Shown here piece after piece: positions 16,078 through 23,906 of a stretch of DNA of 39,467 bases (positions are counted from its first letter, which is position 1; the number at the start of each line of letters is the position of its first letter). The translations under genes were made by a program, and so were the position numbers. The stretch covers positions 1 to 39,467 of the forward strand of contig CAQGLR010000037.1 of assembly GCA_948794795.1 (NCBI GenBank), in the 5' to 3' direction. Source of the stretch: an uncultured Lachnospiraceae bacterium (GTDB lineage: Bacteria; Bacillota; Clostridia; Lachnospirales; Lachnospiraceae). The notes under the pieces are model-generated. The model saw only the letters and a list, made by a program, of their open reading frames with translations. It ran no database searches and was not told where the DNA came from.

Positions 16078-17181
16078 TTGATAAAAAGGTATTTTGTAAG
16101 AACACGTTCCCTTGAAGAGGGCATGCGCATTGACCAGCATATCAAAGACAGGCTTGACCGTACTCTTATAGCAAGAGGGACAATCCTTGACCAGTATATG
16201 ATACAGTCACTGCAGAAACTTGGCATTGCAGGAATTTATGTAAGTGAAGGGGAAGAAGACCCTGCCCCTGAGGAAAAAGAACCTCCACTGCCTCCTGAAA
16301 TACAGAGGACTGTGGATAAGACAAGAAAAGAAGACCCTGCTAAAGTAAGGCTAAGCGAAAGCCTTAAACAGAGGGTTTCAACTGGTATGCAATATTTATA
16401 CAATAATACAGATGACGGGCATTTTGCCAATACATCTGCAAGAATTACTAATGACCTGATGAAGGCAATTAATGATAATGCTGCTATAGCTGTTGATATC
16501 AATGCGTTAAAAACAAGTGATGAATATACGTTTAAGCATAGTGTTGATGTTGCTACAATGTCAATGATTATTGCCAAAAATATGGGATATTCCCAGGATG
16601 ACATATACAATATAGGGCTTGCTGGTCTTCTGCATGATATAGGCAAGTCAAAGGTGCCACTTGAAATACTTAACAAGCCAGCTAAATTAAATGATGAAGA
16701 ATTTGCTGTAATGAAAAAGCATACCATATTTGGGTATGAGATAATAAAAGAAAAGGAGAATTTCTCCAAAACCATTGCACTTGCAGTATTACAGCACCAT
16801 GAAAAGATGAATGGCAAAGGATATCCATTAGGTGTAACATCTGATAAGATAAGCAATTTTGCAAAAATCCTTTCTGTTGTAGATGTATATGATGCACTTG
16901 TAACAGAACGCCCATATAAAAAAGGCTTGTCCCAGAGGACATCTATTGAAATGATTATGTCAATGACAGAAGAGCTTGATATGAAAGCTATGAAGACTTT
17001 TTTTAAAACAGTAATATTATATCCTGTTGACTCAACAGTGGAGCTTAGCAATGGAGAGAAAGCAAGGGTAGTTGGCAATAATGATGGTTCTGTACTGCGG
17101 CCTACAGTTGTAAGCACTTCTACAGGCAAGGTTTATAATTTAACAGAAGATTTATCATGTGCCAATATACTTATAGTCTGA
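16078..17181 (+). CDS. HD-GYP domain protein, probable c-di-GMP phosphodiesterase
   Basis: The 367-residue product has an N-terminal DUF3391-like region (residues 1-60), a proline/glutamate-rich linker (about 60-80) and an HD-GYP domain (about 145-290). The metal-binding and signature residues are intact: FKHSVDVA, LLHDIGKSKVP (about residues 185-195), AVLQHHEKMNGKGYP and VVDVYDALVTERPYKK. HD-GYP proteins with this full set hydrolyse cyclic di-GMP. A C-terminal segment (about 320-367) looks beta-stranded. No membrane segment or receiver domain. The start is TTG 16078 after AAAGGTGG. A strong bidirectional terminator follows. Confidence 0.9.
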   Translation: MIKRYFVRTRSLEEGMRIDQHIKDRLDRTLIARGTILDQYMIQSLQKLGIAGIYVSEGEEDPAPEEKEPPLPPEIQRTVDKTRKEDPAKVRLSESLKQRVSTGMQYLYNNTDDGHFANTSARITNDLMKAINDNAAIAVDINALKTSDEYTFKHSVDVATMSMIIAKNMGYSQDDIYNIGLAGLLHDIGKSKVPLEILNKPAKLNDEEFAVMKKHTIFGYEIIKEKENFSKTIALAVLQHHEKMNGKGYPLGVTSDKISNFAKILSVVDVYDALVTERPYKKGLSQRTSIEMIMSMTEELDMKAMKTFFKTVILYPVDSTVELSNGEKARVVGNNDGSVLRPTVVSTSTGKVYNLTEDLSCANILIV

Positions 17182-17187
17182 AAAAAG

Positions 17188-17256
17188 AAAAACTACCATT
17201 ACATAACAGCCAGAATATATCTGTTTTGCCCAATGCTATGTATTGGTAGTTTTTAT
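17188..17256. terminator. Bidirectional terminator
   Basis: AAAAACTACCA (17188-17198) pairs with TGGTAGTTTTT (17244-17254), and TACATA/TATGTA can extend the stem. A-rich on one side and T-rich on the other, it can end both the HD-GYP transcript and any read-through from the tRNA on the other strand. Confidence 0.7.
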
Positions 17257-17323
17257 TGTATTGGGATTGTTTCTGCTTCTGTATGCTGTAACCATAACTT
17301 TAACAAATGTACAAAAAATCCAG

Positions 17324-17405
17324 TGCGGAATGTGGGAGTCGAACCCACACGGGCTGCCCCACAAGAACCTAAATCTTGCATGTCTGCCAATTCCATCAAT
17401 TCCGC
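17324..17405 (-). tRNA. tRNA-Leu (anticodon UAG)
   Basis: The minus strand folds into a class II tRNA: acceptor GCGGAAT/ATTCCGC with discriminator A, D arm containing TTGGCAGAC, anticodon stem CAAGA/TCTTG with loop TTTAGGT (anticodon UAG), a long variable arm typical of Leu, and T loop TTCGACT. CCA is not encoded. It reads CUA codons. Confidence 0.95.
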
Positions 17406-17432
17406 AGAAGCAGACCAAAAGCCTGCTTAAAT

Positions 17433-17461
17433 AGTTTAACATTAAAATGTAACTGTGTCAA
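17433..17461 (-). promoter_or_regulatory. Promoter of tRNA-Leu(UAG)
   Basis: On the minus strand TTGACA (17456-17461) and TAAACT (17433-17438) are 17 bp apart, about 28 bp upstream of the mature tRNA end. The small transposable element at 17481-17647 ends only about 20 bp further upstream. Confidence 0.65.
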
Positions 17462-17470
17462 TTATGAATT

Positions 17471-17657
17471 GTATGTCTTTCACGTCCGTTTTATAAATTC
17501 CAATAATTTCTATTTATTTTTAAGGGGGAGGGGTTAAAGTACCCCTTTTGTGGAATTATTGCTGGCTCTGGCATCGGAAACCCTGTGTAATGGCACTCTC
17601 AAAAGGTAAATAGAAACTATTGGAATAAAATTTATGAAACGGACGTAGTATGTCTTT
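17471..17657. mobile_element. MITE-like element with 10 bp target duplication
   Basis: The core, 17481-17647 (167 bp), has terminal inverted repeats of about 45 bp: ACGTCCGTTTTATAAATTCC at the left matches the reverse complement of the right end, with one 5-base difference. GTATGTCTTT occurs directly on both sides (17471-17480 and 17648-17657) and looks like a target duplication. There is no gene inside. The right duplication overlaps the stop codon of the response regulator gene but leaves it intact. It needs a transposase from elsewhere. Confidence 0.75.
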
Positions 17658-19230
17658 ATATAGAAACCTGTCCTTCATCTGTGCGGTTTTTCTTACGGAA
17701 TTCAGCGGGGCTCATATTTACATATTTCTTAAATTTTGTATGGAAATAGTCAACATTTTTATATCCAGTTTTTTCTGAAATTTCATATACCTTTAAATTA
17801 CTATTAAGAAGCAGTTCCTTGGAGTGCTTTATACGTACCTTGTCAACAAATACATTAAAACCTTCACCTGCTTTTTTATTAAAAATTTTGCCTAGATATG
17901 AACTATTATATCCAAACAATGGTGCTATAGTTTCAAGCTTTATATTATCCATATAGTTATGTTCAATATAATGCATTATATCATCTAATACCCCTTCGCT
18001 TGAAGGATTGCCTATAGTACGTATAATCATATCAAACTGTTCTGTGAAATAGAGCATTATTTCATATAAATAGTATCTGTTATTTATGTAATCAATAATT
18101 TCTGCATTGCCTGGAAAAGCGATATCAGAATTATGATACAAATGTGAAAGCTTTTCTTTAATAGACAGATAAAGGTCAGTCAGGAAAAGTTTTATACGTG
18201 GTATATCACTGTCTGAATTAAAAAGGTTATGTTCAAGTTCATGCAGTGTTTCTGCAACCTGGTTACGTTTGGAAGCTTGTATATATCCAGTAAGACGTTC
18301 ACAGTATTCTGTAATGGTATCAGGGGATAAGCTGTATGTATCCTTTGTATCTGGTTTAGGCAGCTGGTCATAACCTATTGTATGCTGCTTATCTTCACAG
18401 AAAAACCTTCTTTGAAGAAGTTTTAAGGCTTCTTTATAAGAAATATGGATATCTTCAAGTGAACTAACTTCACGTCCATATGCAATAAATAGTGAGTCAA
18501 GTGGTGAGTTTTGCTGTGGTTTTAATTCCCTGTCATAATGTGCAAGAAATTCCTGGAATTTATTTAAAGTAAAAGTACCTTTTAGCAGTATTACTTCATT
18601 TTGTCCTATTTTAATATTTTCATAAGAGCTGTTAGCTTCATTAGTTACTTTAAGCAGGTCTGAGAAATGATACTGGATATTCTGGGCATTCCTGCTGTAA
18701 TTTTCATATATTACCACCTGGTATTTATCTGAAATAAGTTTCATATCTTGTACATTAAGATTTTTAACATCTGTTTTATTAGTAAGGATATCCAGCAGGA
18801 TTATTCCTTTAGCCTTGTCCCTGTACTGGTTTATGGTATTGCGGTTTACTGCTTCCTTGCCAAGTTGTTCTTTTATTTCATCAAGTGTCTGTGCAAGTTC
18901 ATCTTCTTCAAGTGGTTTTGTAAGGTAATAATCTACACCAGTCCTTATAGCAGACTGTGCATATTTAAAATCAGCAAACCCGCTTAAAATTATAACTTTG
19001 CCTTTAAACCCTTTTTGACGTGCCGCTTTCACTACATCAAGCCCAAGCATTTTGGGCATACGTATATCTATAAGTACCAGGTCTGGATGTGAGCTGGTTA
19101 TAAAATTAAGGGCATCTTCCCCATTAGCCGCTTCTCCCGCAATCTTAAAGCCAAGGGCTTCCCAGTCTATTATACATTTTAGTCCCTGGCGTATAATTAG
19201 TTCATCATCAGCAATAAATACTGTATACAT
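17656..19230 (-). CDS. AraC-family response regulator (YesN type)
   Basis: The 524-residue product has an N-terminal receiver domain (residues 1-120) with acidic DDE at 8-10, phosphoacceptor D55 (LVLIDIRMPK) and the Lys in YYLTKPLEED. A long middle region (about 130-400) follows, then a C-terminal AraC/XylS double helix-turn-helix (about 420-515: NYMDNIKLETIAPLFGYNSS, YFHTKFKKYVNMSPAEFRK). Such regulators usually work with a membrane sensor kinase of the YesM type and control sugar uptake genes, but no kinase or transporter is adjacent here, so the partner and regulon are unknown. ATG 19230 is preceded by AAGGAGGAACC on the minus strand. Confidence 0.9.
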   Translation of the reverse strand: MYTVFIADDELIIRQGLKCIIDWEALGFKIAGEAANGEDALNFITSSHPDLVLIDIRMPKMLGLDVVKAARQKGFKGKVIILSGFADFKYAQSAIRTGVDYYLTKPLEEDELAQTLDEIKEQLGKEAVNRNTINQYRDKAKGIILLDILTNKTDVKNLNVQDMKLISDKYQVVIYENYSRNAQNIQYHFSDLLKVTNEANSSYENIKIGQNEVILLKGTFTLNKFQEFLAHYDRELKPQQNSPLDSLFIAYGREVSSLEDIHISYKEALKLLQRRFFCEDKQHTIGYDQLPKPDTKDTYSLSPDTITEYCERLTGYIQASKRNQVAETLHELEHNLFNSDSDIPRIKLFLTDLYLSIKEKLSHLYHNSDIAFPGNAEIIDYINNRYYLYEIMLYFTEQFDMIIRTIGNPSSEGVLDDIMHYIEHNYMDNIKLETIAPLFGYNSSYLGKIFNKKAGEGFNVFVDKVRIKHSKELLLNSNLKVYEISEKTGYKNVDYFHTKFKKYVNMSPAEFRKKNRTDEGQVSI

Positions 19231-19283
19231 GGTTCCTCCTTAAGTCAGACGGATATCTGCAGTCCGTCCTGCTACTTGCTTAT

Positions 19284-19358
19284 AACCTTATTAAGAAAGT
19301 CTTATAACTGTTATTTTTATTTATGGTACAGAAGCAGAGAGACTTTCTTTATAAGGTT
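19284..19358. promoter_or_regulatory. Long inverted repeat in divergent intergenic region
   Basis: AACCTTATTAAGAAAGTCT (19284-19302) is repeated inverted at 19340-19358 with one mismatch and a 37-bp spacer rich in T. It sits between the divergent response regulator and spmB genes. It could be an operator or an RNA hairpin in the leader of either gene. A smaller stem GACGG/CCGTC lies at 19249-19269. The rest of 19361-19603 is AT-rich with a TATAAT at 19561 but no clear -35. Confidence 0.5.
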
Positions 19359-19603
19359 AAATATATCTACATGGCAGCAATTTTCTGTCTGCATTTATAG
19401 TGGCATCCTGTAAAATTATAAAAAAACGCATAAATGACAAAATGCAGTCATAAATTCTGTATTAGAAAATATTTATTTCTGTTTGCAGGTTTTGCTATTT
19501 ATAAAACATAATTATATAAAAAAAACAAAACTTTCGCAAGTGGAATGTTTTACAACTATATATAATTAGAAGTTAATGTTATAAGAAAGGATTGGGGCCT
19601 GTT

Positions 19604-20155
19604 ATGGATATTGTGGCGTTTATTTCAAATTTAATAATACCTGTCCTTATATTTTATGTAATAGGATATGGTCTTTTAAATAAGGTAGATATTTTTGATG
19701 CATTTATAAATGGGGCAGCAGATGGTTTTAAAGTAGTTATTAATATACTGCCAACCCTGATAGGCTTAATGATGGCTATAGGGCTTTTAAGGGCATCTGG
19801 GGCACTTGAGGCATTTGGGAATATTTTGTCACCATATATGGAATATATAAAATTTCCAGCAGAACTTGTACCACTGTCACTGGTTAAAATGTTTTCATCG
19901 TCAGCAGCAACAGGTCTTTTAACAGATATCTATAAGAATTTTGGTACTGATTCAAAGCCAGGCTTTATGGCTTCGCTGCTTATGTGTTGTTCAGAAACAA
20001 TTTTTTATACAATATCAGTTTATTTTATGGCAACTGGCAGCAAAGAACATAAGCCAGTGACAGGTATGAGATGGATGCTTGCAGGGGCACTTATATGTAC
20101 ATTTGCTGGAATGGCAGCCTGTGTAGTAATAACAGGTTTACTTAATATTTCTTAA
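19604..20155 (+). CDS. spmB: Spore maturation protein B-like
   Basis: The 183-residue membrane protein has several hydrophobic segments and the nucleoside-recognition (Gate) domain seen in SpmA/SpmB: GAADGFKVVINILPTLIGLM, ALEAFGNILSPYME and MCCSETIFYTISVYF. In Bacillus, SpmA and SpmB act together in spore core dehydration. The start is ATG 19604 (MDIVAFISN). I see no spmA on either side, which is unusual; it may lie elsewhere or have been lost. Orientation is away from the response regulator. Confidence 0.85.
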   Translation: MDIVAFISNLIIPVLIFYVIGYGLLNKVDIFDAFINGAADGFKVVINILPTLIGLMMAIGLLRASGALEAFGNILSPYMEYIKFPAELVPLSLVKMFSSSAATGLLTDIYKNFGTDSKPGFMASLLMCCSETIFYTISVYFMATGSKEHKPVTGMRWMLAGALICTFAGMAACVVITGLLNIS

Positions 20156-20229
20156 AAAAGAATTGATTTATCTGTTTATATTGTGCATAATAGATTTGTA
20201 ACTGGAATTATGCACAGATTGGAGAGCTT

Positions 20230-20403
20230 ATGGAAGAGTGTACTTTATGTGCGAATTATACATATGACATGGAATTTTCAGAATATTATTGTGATATAAA
20301 TATGGATGAAGATGATTTTATGCGTTTTATAAGCAATAATTATGAATCATGCCCTTATTTCAGGAATGGTGATGAGTACGAAGTTGTGAGAAAGCAGATT
20401 TAG
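20230..20403 (+). CDS. Small cysteine-rich protein (DUF6472-like)
   Basis: A 57-residue protein read from ATG 20230 with TTGGAGAG 4-11 bases upstream. It begins MEECTLCANYTYD, has a third Cys in EYYCDINMDEDD and a fourth in SCPYFRNGDEYEVVRKQI. Two Cys pairs suggest a small zinc-binding fold. I recall similar short proteins as common in Lachnospiraceae; the family name is from memory. It sits between spmB and a PAP2 phosphatase, likely co-transcribed. Function unknown. Confidence 0.8.
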   Translation: MEECTLCANYTYDMEFSEYYCDINMDEDDFMRFISNNYESCPYFRNGDEYEVVRKQI

Positions 20404-20463
20404 TACCTGTATTTATGGAATAAATATTTATGTATCTGTGTGGATTACCTGGGAGGAAGAATA

Positions 20464-21051
20464 ATGTGGCAGGGATTAATGGAACTTGATGGTAATATTT
20501 TACTTTATGTGCAGGATAACCTGCGGACTGATATATTAGACAGCATAGCAGTTCCTTTTACATCACTTGGCAATGCAGGCCTGGTGTGGATATTAATTGT
20601 TGCAATGCTGGTTATATATAGAAACACAAGAAAAGACGGGGTGTATTGTGTAGTTTCACTTATTATGTGTTTTATAGTAGTAAATCTTTTTCTTAAAAAT
20701 GCAGTTGCAAGGATAAGGCCATATGATGCAATAGAACAGATAAGATGCCTTGTAGGGCCGCAAATGGATTATTCTTTCCCATCAGGCCATACAGCTATTG
20801 CATTTGCAGCATCAGTGCCAGTATTTATATTATCCAGTAAAAGGCTGGGGGTGGTAATGTTAATTTTCTCTGTTTTAATGGGTTTGTCAAGAATATATGT
20901 ATGTGTGCACTATCCAACAGATGTAATAGGTGGTGCAGTTATTGGAATATTGTGTGGCCTGGTAACAGGACTGGTTATATATCCAAGGTTTGAAAGACGC
21001 AGTAAAAAAAATTGCAAGAAAATGAAAAAAAGTGTTGACAGAATTAACTAG
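20464..21051 (+). CDS. PAP2-family membrane phosphatase
   Basis: The 195-residue membrane protein shows all three phosphatase motifs: KNAVARIRP, PSGHT and SRIYVCVHYPTDVIGG, with catalytic His in the second and third. Proteins like this dephosphorylate undecaprenyl pyrophosphate or phosphatidic acid-type lipids at the outer face of the membrane. ATG 20464 (MWQGLMELDGN) was chosen because GGGAGGAAG lies just upstream; an earlier in-frame start at 20440 is less likely. The tail is strongly basic. The tRNA promoter overlaps its 3' end. Confidence 0.9.
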   Translation: MWQGLMELDGNILLYVQDNLRTDILDSIAVPFTSLGNAGLVWILIVAMLVIYRNTRKDGVYCVVSLIMCFIVVNLFLKNAVARIRPYDAIEQIRCLVGPQMDYSFPSGHTAIAFAASVPVFILSSKRLGVVMLIFSVLMGLSRIYVCVHYPTDVIGGAVIGILCGLVTGLVIYPRFERRSKKNCKKMKKSVDRIN

Positions 21052-21063
21052 AGATGGTAATAT
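21035..21063 (+). promoter_or_regulatory. Promoter of tRNA-Leu(AAG)
   Basis: Perfect TTGACA (21035-21040) and TAATAT (21058-21063) with 17 bp spacing, about 44 bp before the tRNA. It overlaps the last codons of the PAP2 gene. Confidence 0.75.
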
Positions 21064-21106
21064 ATTTATTGTTCGGTGCGGCGGTACAGGACAGTAAATA
21101 GAATAC

Positions 21107-21190
21107 GCGGAAGTGCTGGAACTGGCAGACAGGCTAGACTAAGGATCTAGTGATGGCAACGTCGTGAGGGTTCAAGTCCCTTCTTCCGCA
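21107..21190 (+). tRNA. tRNA-Leu (anticodon AAG), integration target
   Basis: Class II tRNA: acceptor GCGGAAG/CTTCCGC with discriminator A, anticodon stem CTAGA/TCTAG with loop CTAAGGA (anticodon AAG), variable arm GATG-GCAA-CGTC and T loop TTCAAGT. CCA is not encoded. The section from the anticodon loop to the T arm is repeated at 39375-39417, which marks this gene as the insertion site of the downstream element. Confidence 0.95.
21138..21180 (+). repeat. Left attachment site (attL) in tRNA-Leu
   Basis: This 43-bp stretch of the tRNA matches 39375-39417 at 41 of 43 positions; identity stops after the TCAAGTCCC of the T arm. The crossover is therefore somewhere between the anticodon loop and the T arm. 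The element reconstitutes or preserves a functional tRNA at this end. Confidence 0.8.
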
Positions 21191-21197
21191 TTGGTTT

Positions 21198-21226
21198 AAA
21201 GCCTTATAAAATAAGGCTTTTTTTAA
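21198..21226 (+). terminator. tRNA-Leu terminator
   Basis: AAAGCCTTAT (21198-21207) pairs perfectly with ATAAGGCTTT (21211-21220), followed by TTTT. It lies 8 bp after the tRNA and so belongs to the left end of the integrated element. Confidence 0.85.
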
Positions 21227-21432
21227 TTTTACAAATAACATGGCACATATATGTAATGCGTTTGTTTAAACAGTCTGCAACTGGTCTGCAATTAAAAGGA
21301 TAGTCTGCATTAAACCCCGACATTCTGTCATTTACAACAAGCAAGGTTACTGTCTACAGGGGATAATATAAAAATATGCTATCATTGTAAAATCTGGAAT
21401 GTAAATATGTGTCAAAAAATGTCAAGATTTTG

Positions 21433-21461
21433 TTGCATTTATATTTTGTATATGCTACACT
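21433..21461 (+). promoter_or_regulatory. Candidate promoter of the left element operon
   Basis: TTGCAT (21433-21438) and TACACT (21456-21461) with 17 bp spacing, about 200 bp before the first gene. The ATTACCA repeats lie between it and the start codon, where a bound protein could block transcription. Confidence 0.4.
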
Positions 21462-21500
21462 TTATATGGGATATTATACATCATTGTTTACAGGCTGCTT

Positions 21501-21609
21501 ATTACCAGATTACCAAAAACATTATAATTACTGGTAATAAAAACATGTGCCTGGGGTGACATTATATGCAGCTTGCAAGGGTCTGTTATTTGGAATTACC
21601 AAATTACCA
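21501..21609. repeat. Short ATTACCA repeats with 8-bp period
   Basis: ATTACCA occurs at 21501 and 21509 (8 bp apart) and again at 21595 and 21603 (8 bp apart), with one inverted copy (TGGTAAT) at 21532. The paired, phased layout suggests a protein-binding array: integrase arm sites, excisionase sites or an operator for the genes that follow. Confidence 0.6.
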
Positions 21610-21657
21610 AATACATTTCATGCAGAAGGACAGGCTTTTTAAATAATGGAGGTACAT

Positions 21658-22470
21658 ATGGAAACATTATGGATAATATATTACTGGTTTTATATACCAG
21701 TAGAAAACAAGAAAAATATATCCGCATCTGTGGATTTTATCTGTTTAGATGAAAAACCTGGTGAGGGGCTGTTTAGAGAAGAAGTAGAAAGACACGAAGG
21801 GGAATTTAAGGCAGATAACCCATCACATAAGGCAGAAATAATATGTAAGATTTCTGTAAGGCGTATAAAATATGAAGATGAACGGTTTGAACACCTTGGA
21901 CTCTGTGTGTACAAAATGGAAAACGGGCAAGAAAAATATTTAGGCATGGTAATAACAGATATAATATCACTTTCCAATGATATATACCAGGTAATACAGA
22001 TGGGTCCAGGACTGGTTAAAAAAGAATGTGGAAAAATTGTCCAGATAATTGAAGATAATTTCTACAGGTTAAAAACAGTAAATGAAAGCAAAATAAATAA
22101 TCCATACATTATTGAAAGTTTTGATATTTTAAAAAATGTATATGAAGAATATATGGAATACTTAAAAACTACAGGTGGTAAAGAAGGACAGGACAATGGC
22201 AGGGTAAAAGATGGTTTATGGGAAAATTATGGATATGAAGAAGCCCGGGGGCAGTTTTTCATACCTGTGAAAGATTTCAAGGAGATGTATGAAAACATGG
22301 ACATTTCAAGGGAAATGGGCATTACAGGGTATAAGAAGCTGCTTAGCAGGAACGGATACAGCATGACAAACAGGGGGCGTAATGACTATACCCATGCGGA
22401 AAATGGAAAGGTAATAGCATTATACATTGAAAAAATTAAAGAGGGACTAAAACAATATAATGGCAGATAA
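21658..22470 (+). CDS. Hypothetical protein, partner of the adenine methylase
   Basis: A 270-residue protein I do not recognise. ATG 21658 (METLWIIYYWFY) is used because GGAGGT lies 5-10 bases upstream; the ATG at 21646 would include that site. The product is soluble and charged, with a likely beta-rich first half and a C-terminal part (about 200-270, FFIPVKDFKEMYENMDISRE then NGYSMTNRGRNDYTH). That part vaguely recalls the winged-helix end of phage/ICE helicase-primase proteins; this is tentative. It overlaps the methylase gene by 11 bp, so the two are translated together and probably act together. Confidence 0.6.
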   Translation: METLWIIYYWFYIPVENKKNISASVDFICLDEKPGEGLFREEVERHEGEFKADNPSHKAEIICKISVRRIKYEDERFEHLGLCVYKMENGQEKYLGMVITDIISLSNDIYQVIQMGPGLVKKECGKIVQIIEDNFYRLKTVNESKINNPYIIESFDILKNVYEEYMEYLKTTGGKEGQDNGRVKDGLWENYGYEEARGQFFIPVKDFKEMYENMDISREMGITGYKKLLSRNGYSMTNRGRNDYTHAENGKVIALYIEKIKEGLKQYNGR

Positions 22471-23851
22471 CCTTAATGTTATAAAATATTATGGAAGCAA
22501 AGCTGTAATAGGAAATATGCTTAAAGAGCATTTTAATTATAATACAAAAGTTTATATAGAAATGTTTGGCGGAGGTGCAAGCATACTCCTTAACAAACCA
22601 GTACACCATGCAGAAATATATAATGAAATTGACAAGGGTATATATACATTATTTAAGGTACTGAAGGACAGTGAAGGCAGCCATATACTACAGGAACAGC
22701 TCCTTAAAACCCAATGTGGGATAAATGTTTTCAATGAAAGCCTGTATATAAGGGAAAAATACATAAAAAATAAGCCCTATGACAGGGTGATATCTGACAT
22801 GGACAGGTATATAAAGGTTATAGAAAAGAAATATGGTTATGACTTGTATAAGGCATTTAAAAAATGTGGTGACAAGCCTGAAGATATTGGCAGTAAAATA
22901 TACAGTATTGAAATTAACCATGAGGAATATAAGGAAGCTGTAAAGAAAATGGAGGCTTACAACACGGCTGTAAGCCAGTATATCCCAGAAAAAGATATCT
23001 GTCTGGTAAAAAGTACAACACTGTATATAACAAGGAAGATACAAGGGGTGGACAAGGCACTGGATTTTGAAAAACAGCTTAACAATATGACAACAGTAAG
23101 TGCTATAGCTGTATGTACAGATAAACTGGTACTGTTACAAGAAGAAATATCAGAAAAAATGTGCAGTACCAATTATAAGAAAGGACAGGCAGTATACAGG
23201 GATATGGCAGCAATGGTTACAAATGCTGTCTGTATGGCGTACCAGATGTTTTGTAAACTGCCAGAACCTGTAAATGAAGAAAAAATCCATGAGGGAAGCC
23301 CTGGTACAGTAAGCATGGAAGAAATAAAACTTGCAAAAGCAACATTTATAACATTCAACATGTCACGTTATGGCATGGGGAAATCTTTTTCACCAGAAAA
23401 AAAACTGTGGGAAGGGTTTAGAAAAAAGGTGGAAAAGATACCATACATAGAGCAGCGTTTAAGCAATGTAACTATTACAAACCATGACTGTTTTGAAGCC
23501 TTAAAAGATATAAAAAAGACATTTAACCTTGGGCAGTATGAGGATGAAGAAATATTTATATATTTTGACCCTCCGTATCTTAAAGAAGCTGGCAGTATTA
23601 ACAAGGATGACAGGTATACCCCTGGAATGGTATACAGCCATGGGTTTAAAAAAGAAGACCATGCCAGGTTTCTTGGGCTGGTACAGAAACTCCCGTTTAA
23701 AATGGCTGTAAGCAATTACAGGGATAAGGAAAATGTTTATGACGGATACTTAAATAAAGAAAATAGGTGGCGTTCACTGGAATTTGACGCTTATACTACT
23801 ATAGGCGGAAAGAAAGCGGACAGGAAAGAAGTCCTCTGGATGAATTACTGA
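22460..23851 (+). CDS. Dam-like DNA adenine methylase with a large insertion
   Basis: N6-adenine methyltransferase of the D12 (Dam) class, transferring methyl from S-adenosylmethionine to adenine in a specific DNA site. The N-terminus has KYYGSKAVIGNML (substrate-side motif X) and the SAM-binding EMFGGGASILLNKP (F36). The catalytic motif is DPPY at 370-373, followed by the C-terminal part (KMAVSNYRDKENVYDGYLNK). Dam proteins of about 280 residues have DPPY near 180, so about 190 extra residues (roughly 80-330) separate the SAM and catalytic motifs; they are helical and lysine-rich and may hold target recognition or a separate activity. No restriction enzyme gene is adjacent. A terminator follows. 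Confidence 0.85.
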   Translation: MADNLNVIKYYGSKAVIGNMLKEHFNYNTKVYIEMFGGGASILLNKPVHHAEIYNEIDKGIYTLFKVLKDSEGSHILQEQLLKTQCGINVFNESLYIREKYIKNKPYDRVISDMDRYIKVIEKKYGYDLYKAFKKCGDKPEDIGSKIYSIEINHEEYKEAVKKMEAYNTAVSQYIPEKDICLVKSTTLYITRKIQGVDKALDFEKQLNNMTTVSAIAVCTDKLVLLQEEISEKMCSTNYKKGQAVYRDMAAMVTNAVCMAYQMFCKLPEPVNEEKIHEGSPGTVSMEEIKLAKATFITFNMSRYGMGKSFSPEKKLWEGFRKKVEKIPYIEQRLSNVTITNHDCFEALKDIKKTFNLGQYEDEEIFIYFDPPYLKEAGSINKDDRYTPGMVYSHGFKKEDHARFLGLVQKLPFKMAVSNYRDKENVYDGYLNKENRWRSLEFDAYTTIGGKKADRKEVLWMNY

Positions 23852-23870
23852 ATAATAATAATGTTTAAAA

Positions 23871-23906
23871 GCAGTCCTTTACAAAGGGGCTGCATTTGTT
23901 TTTATA
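23871..23906 (+). terminator. Terminator after the methylase gene
   Basis: GCAGTCCTTT (23871-23880) pairs with AAAGGGGCTGC (23883-23893), followed by ATTTGTTTTT. Confidence 0.75.

Noticed and set aside
16236..17129. Long (297-codon) minus-strand frame opposite the HD-GYP gene
   Set aside because: It is a mirror frame of a gene with clear catalytic motifs; its product is low-complexity and lacks a start site.
17233..17442. Short coding frames over the tRNA-Leu(UAG) region
   Set aside because: They run through a clear tRNA and a terminator and have no ribosome site.
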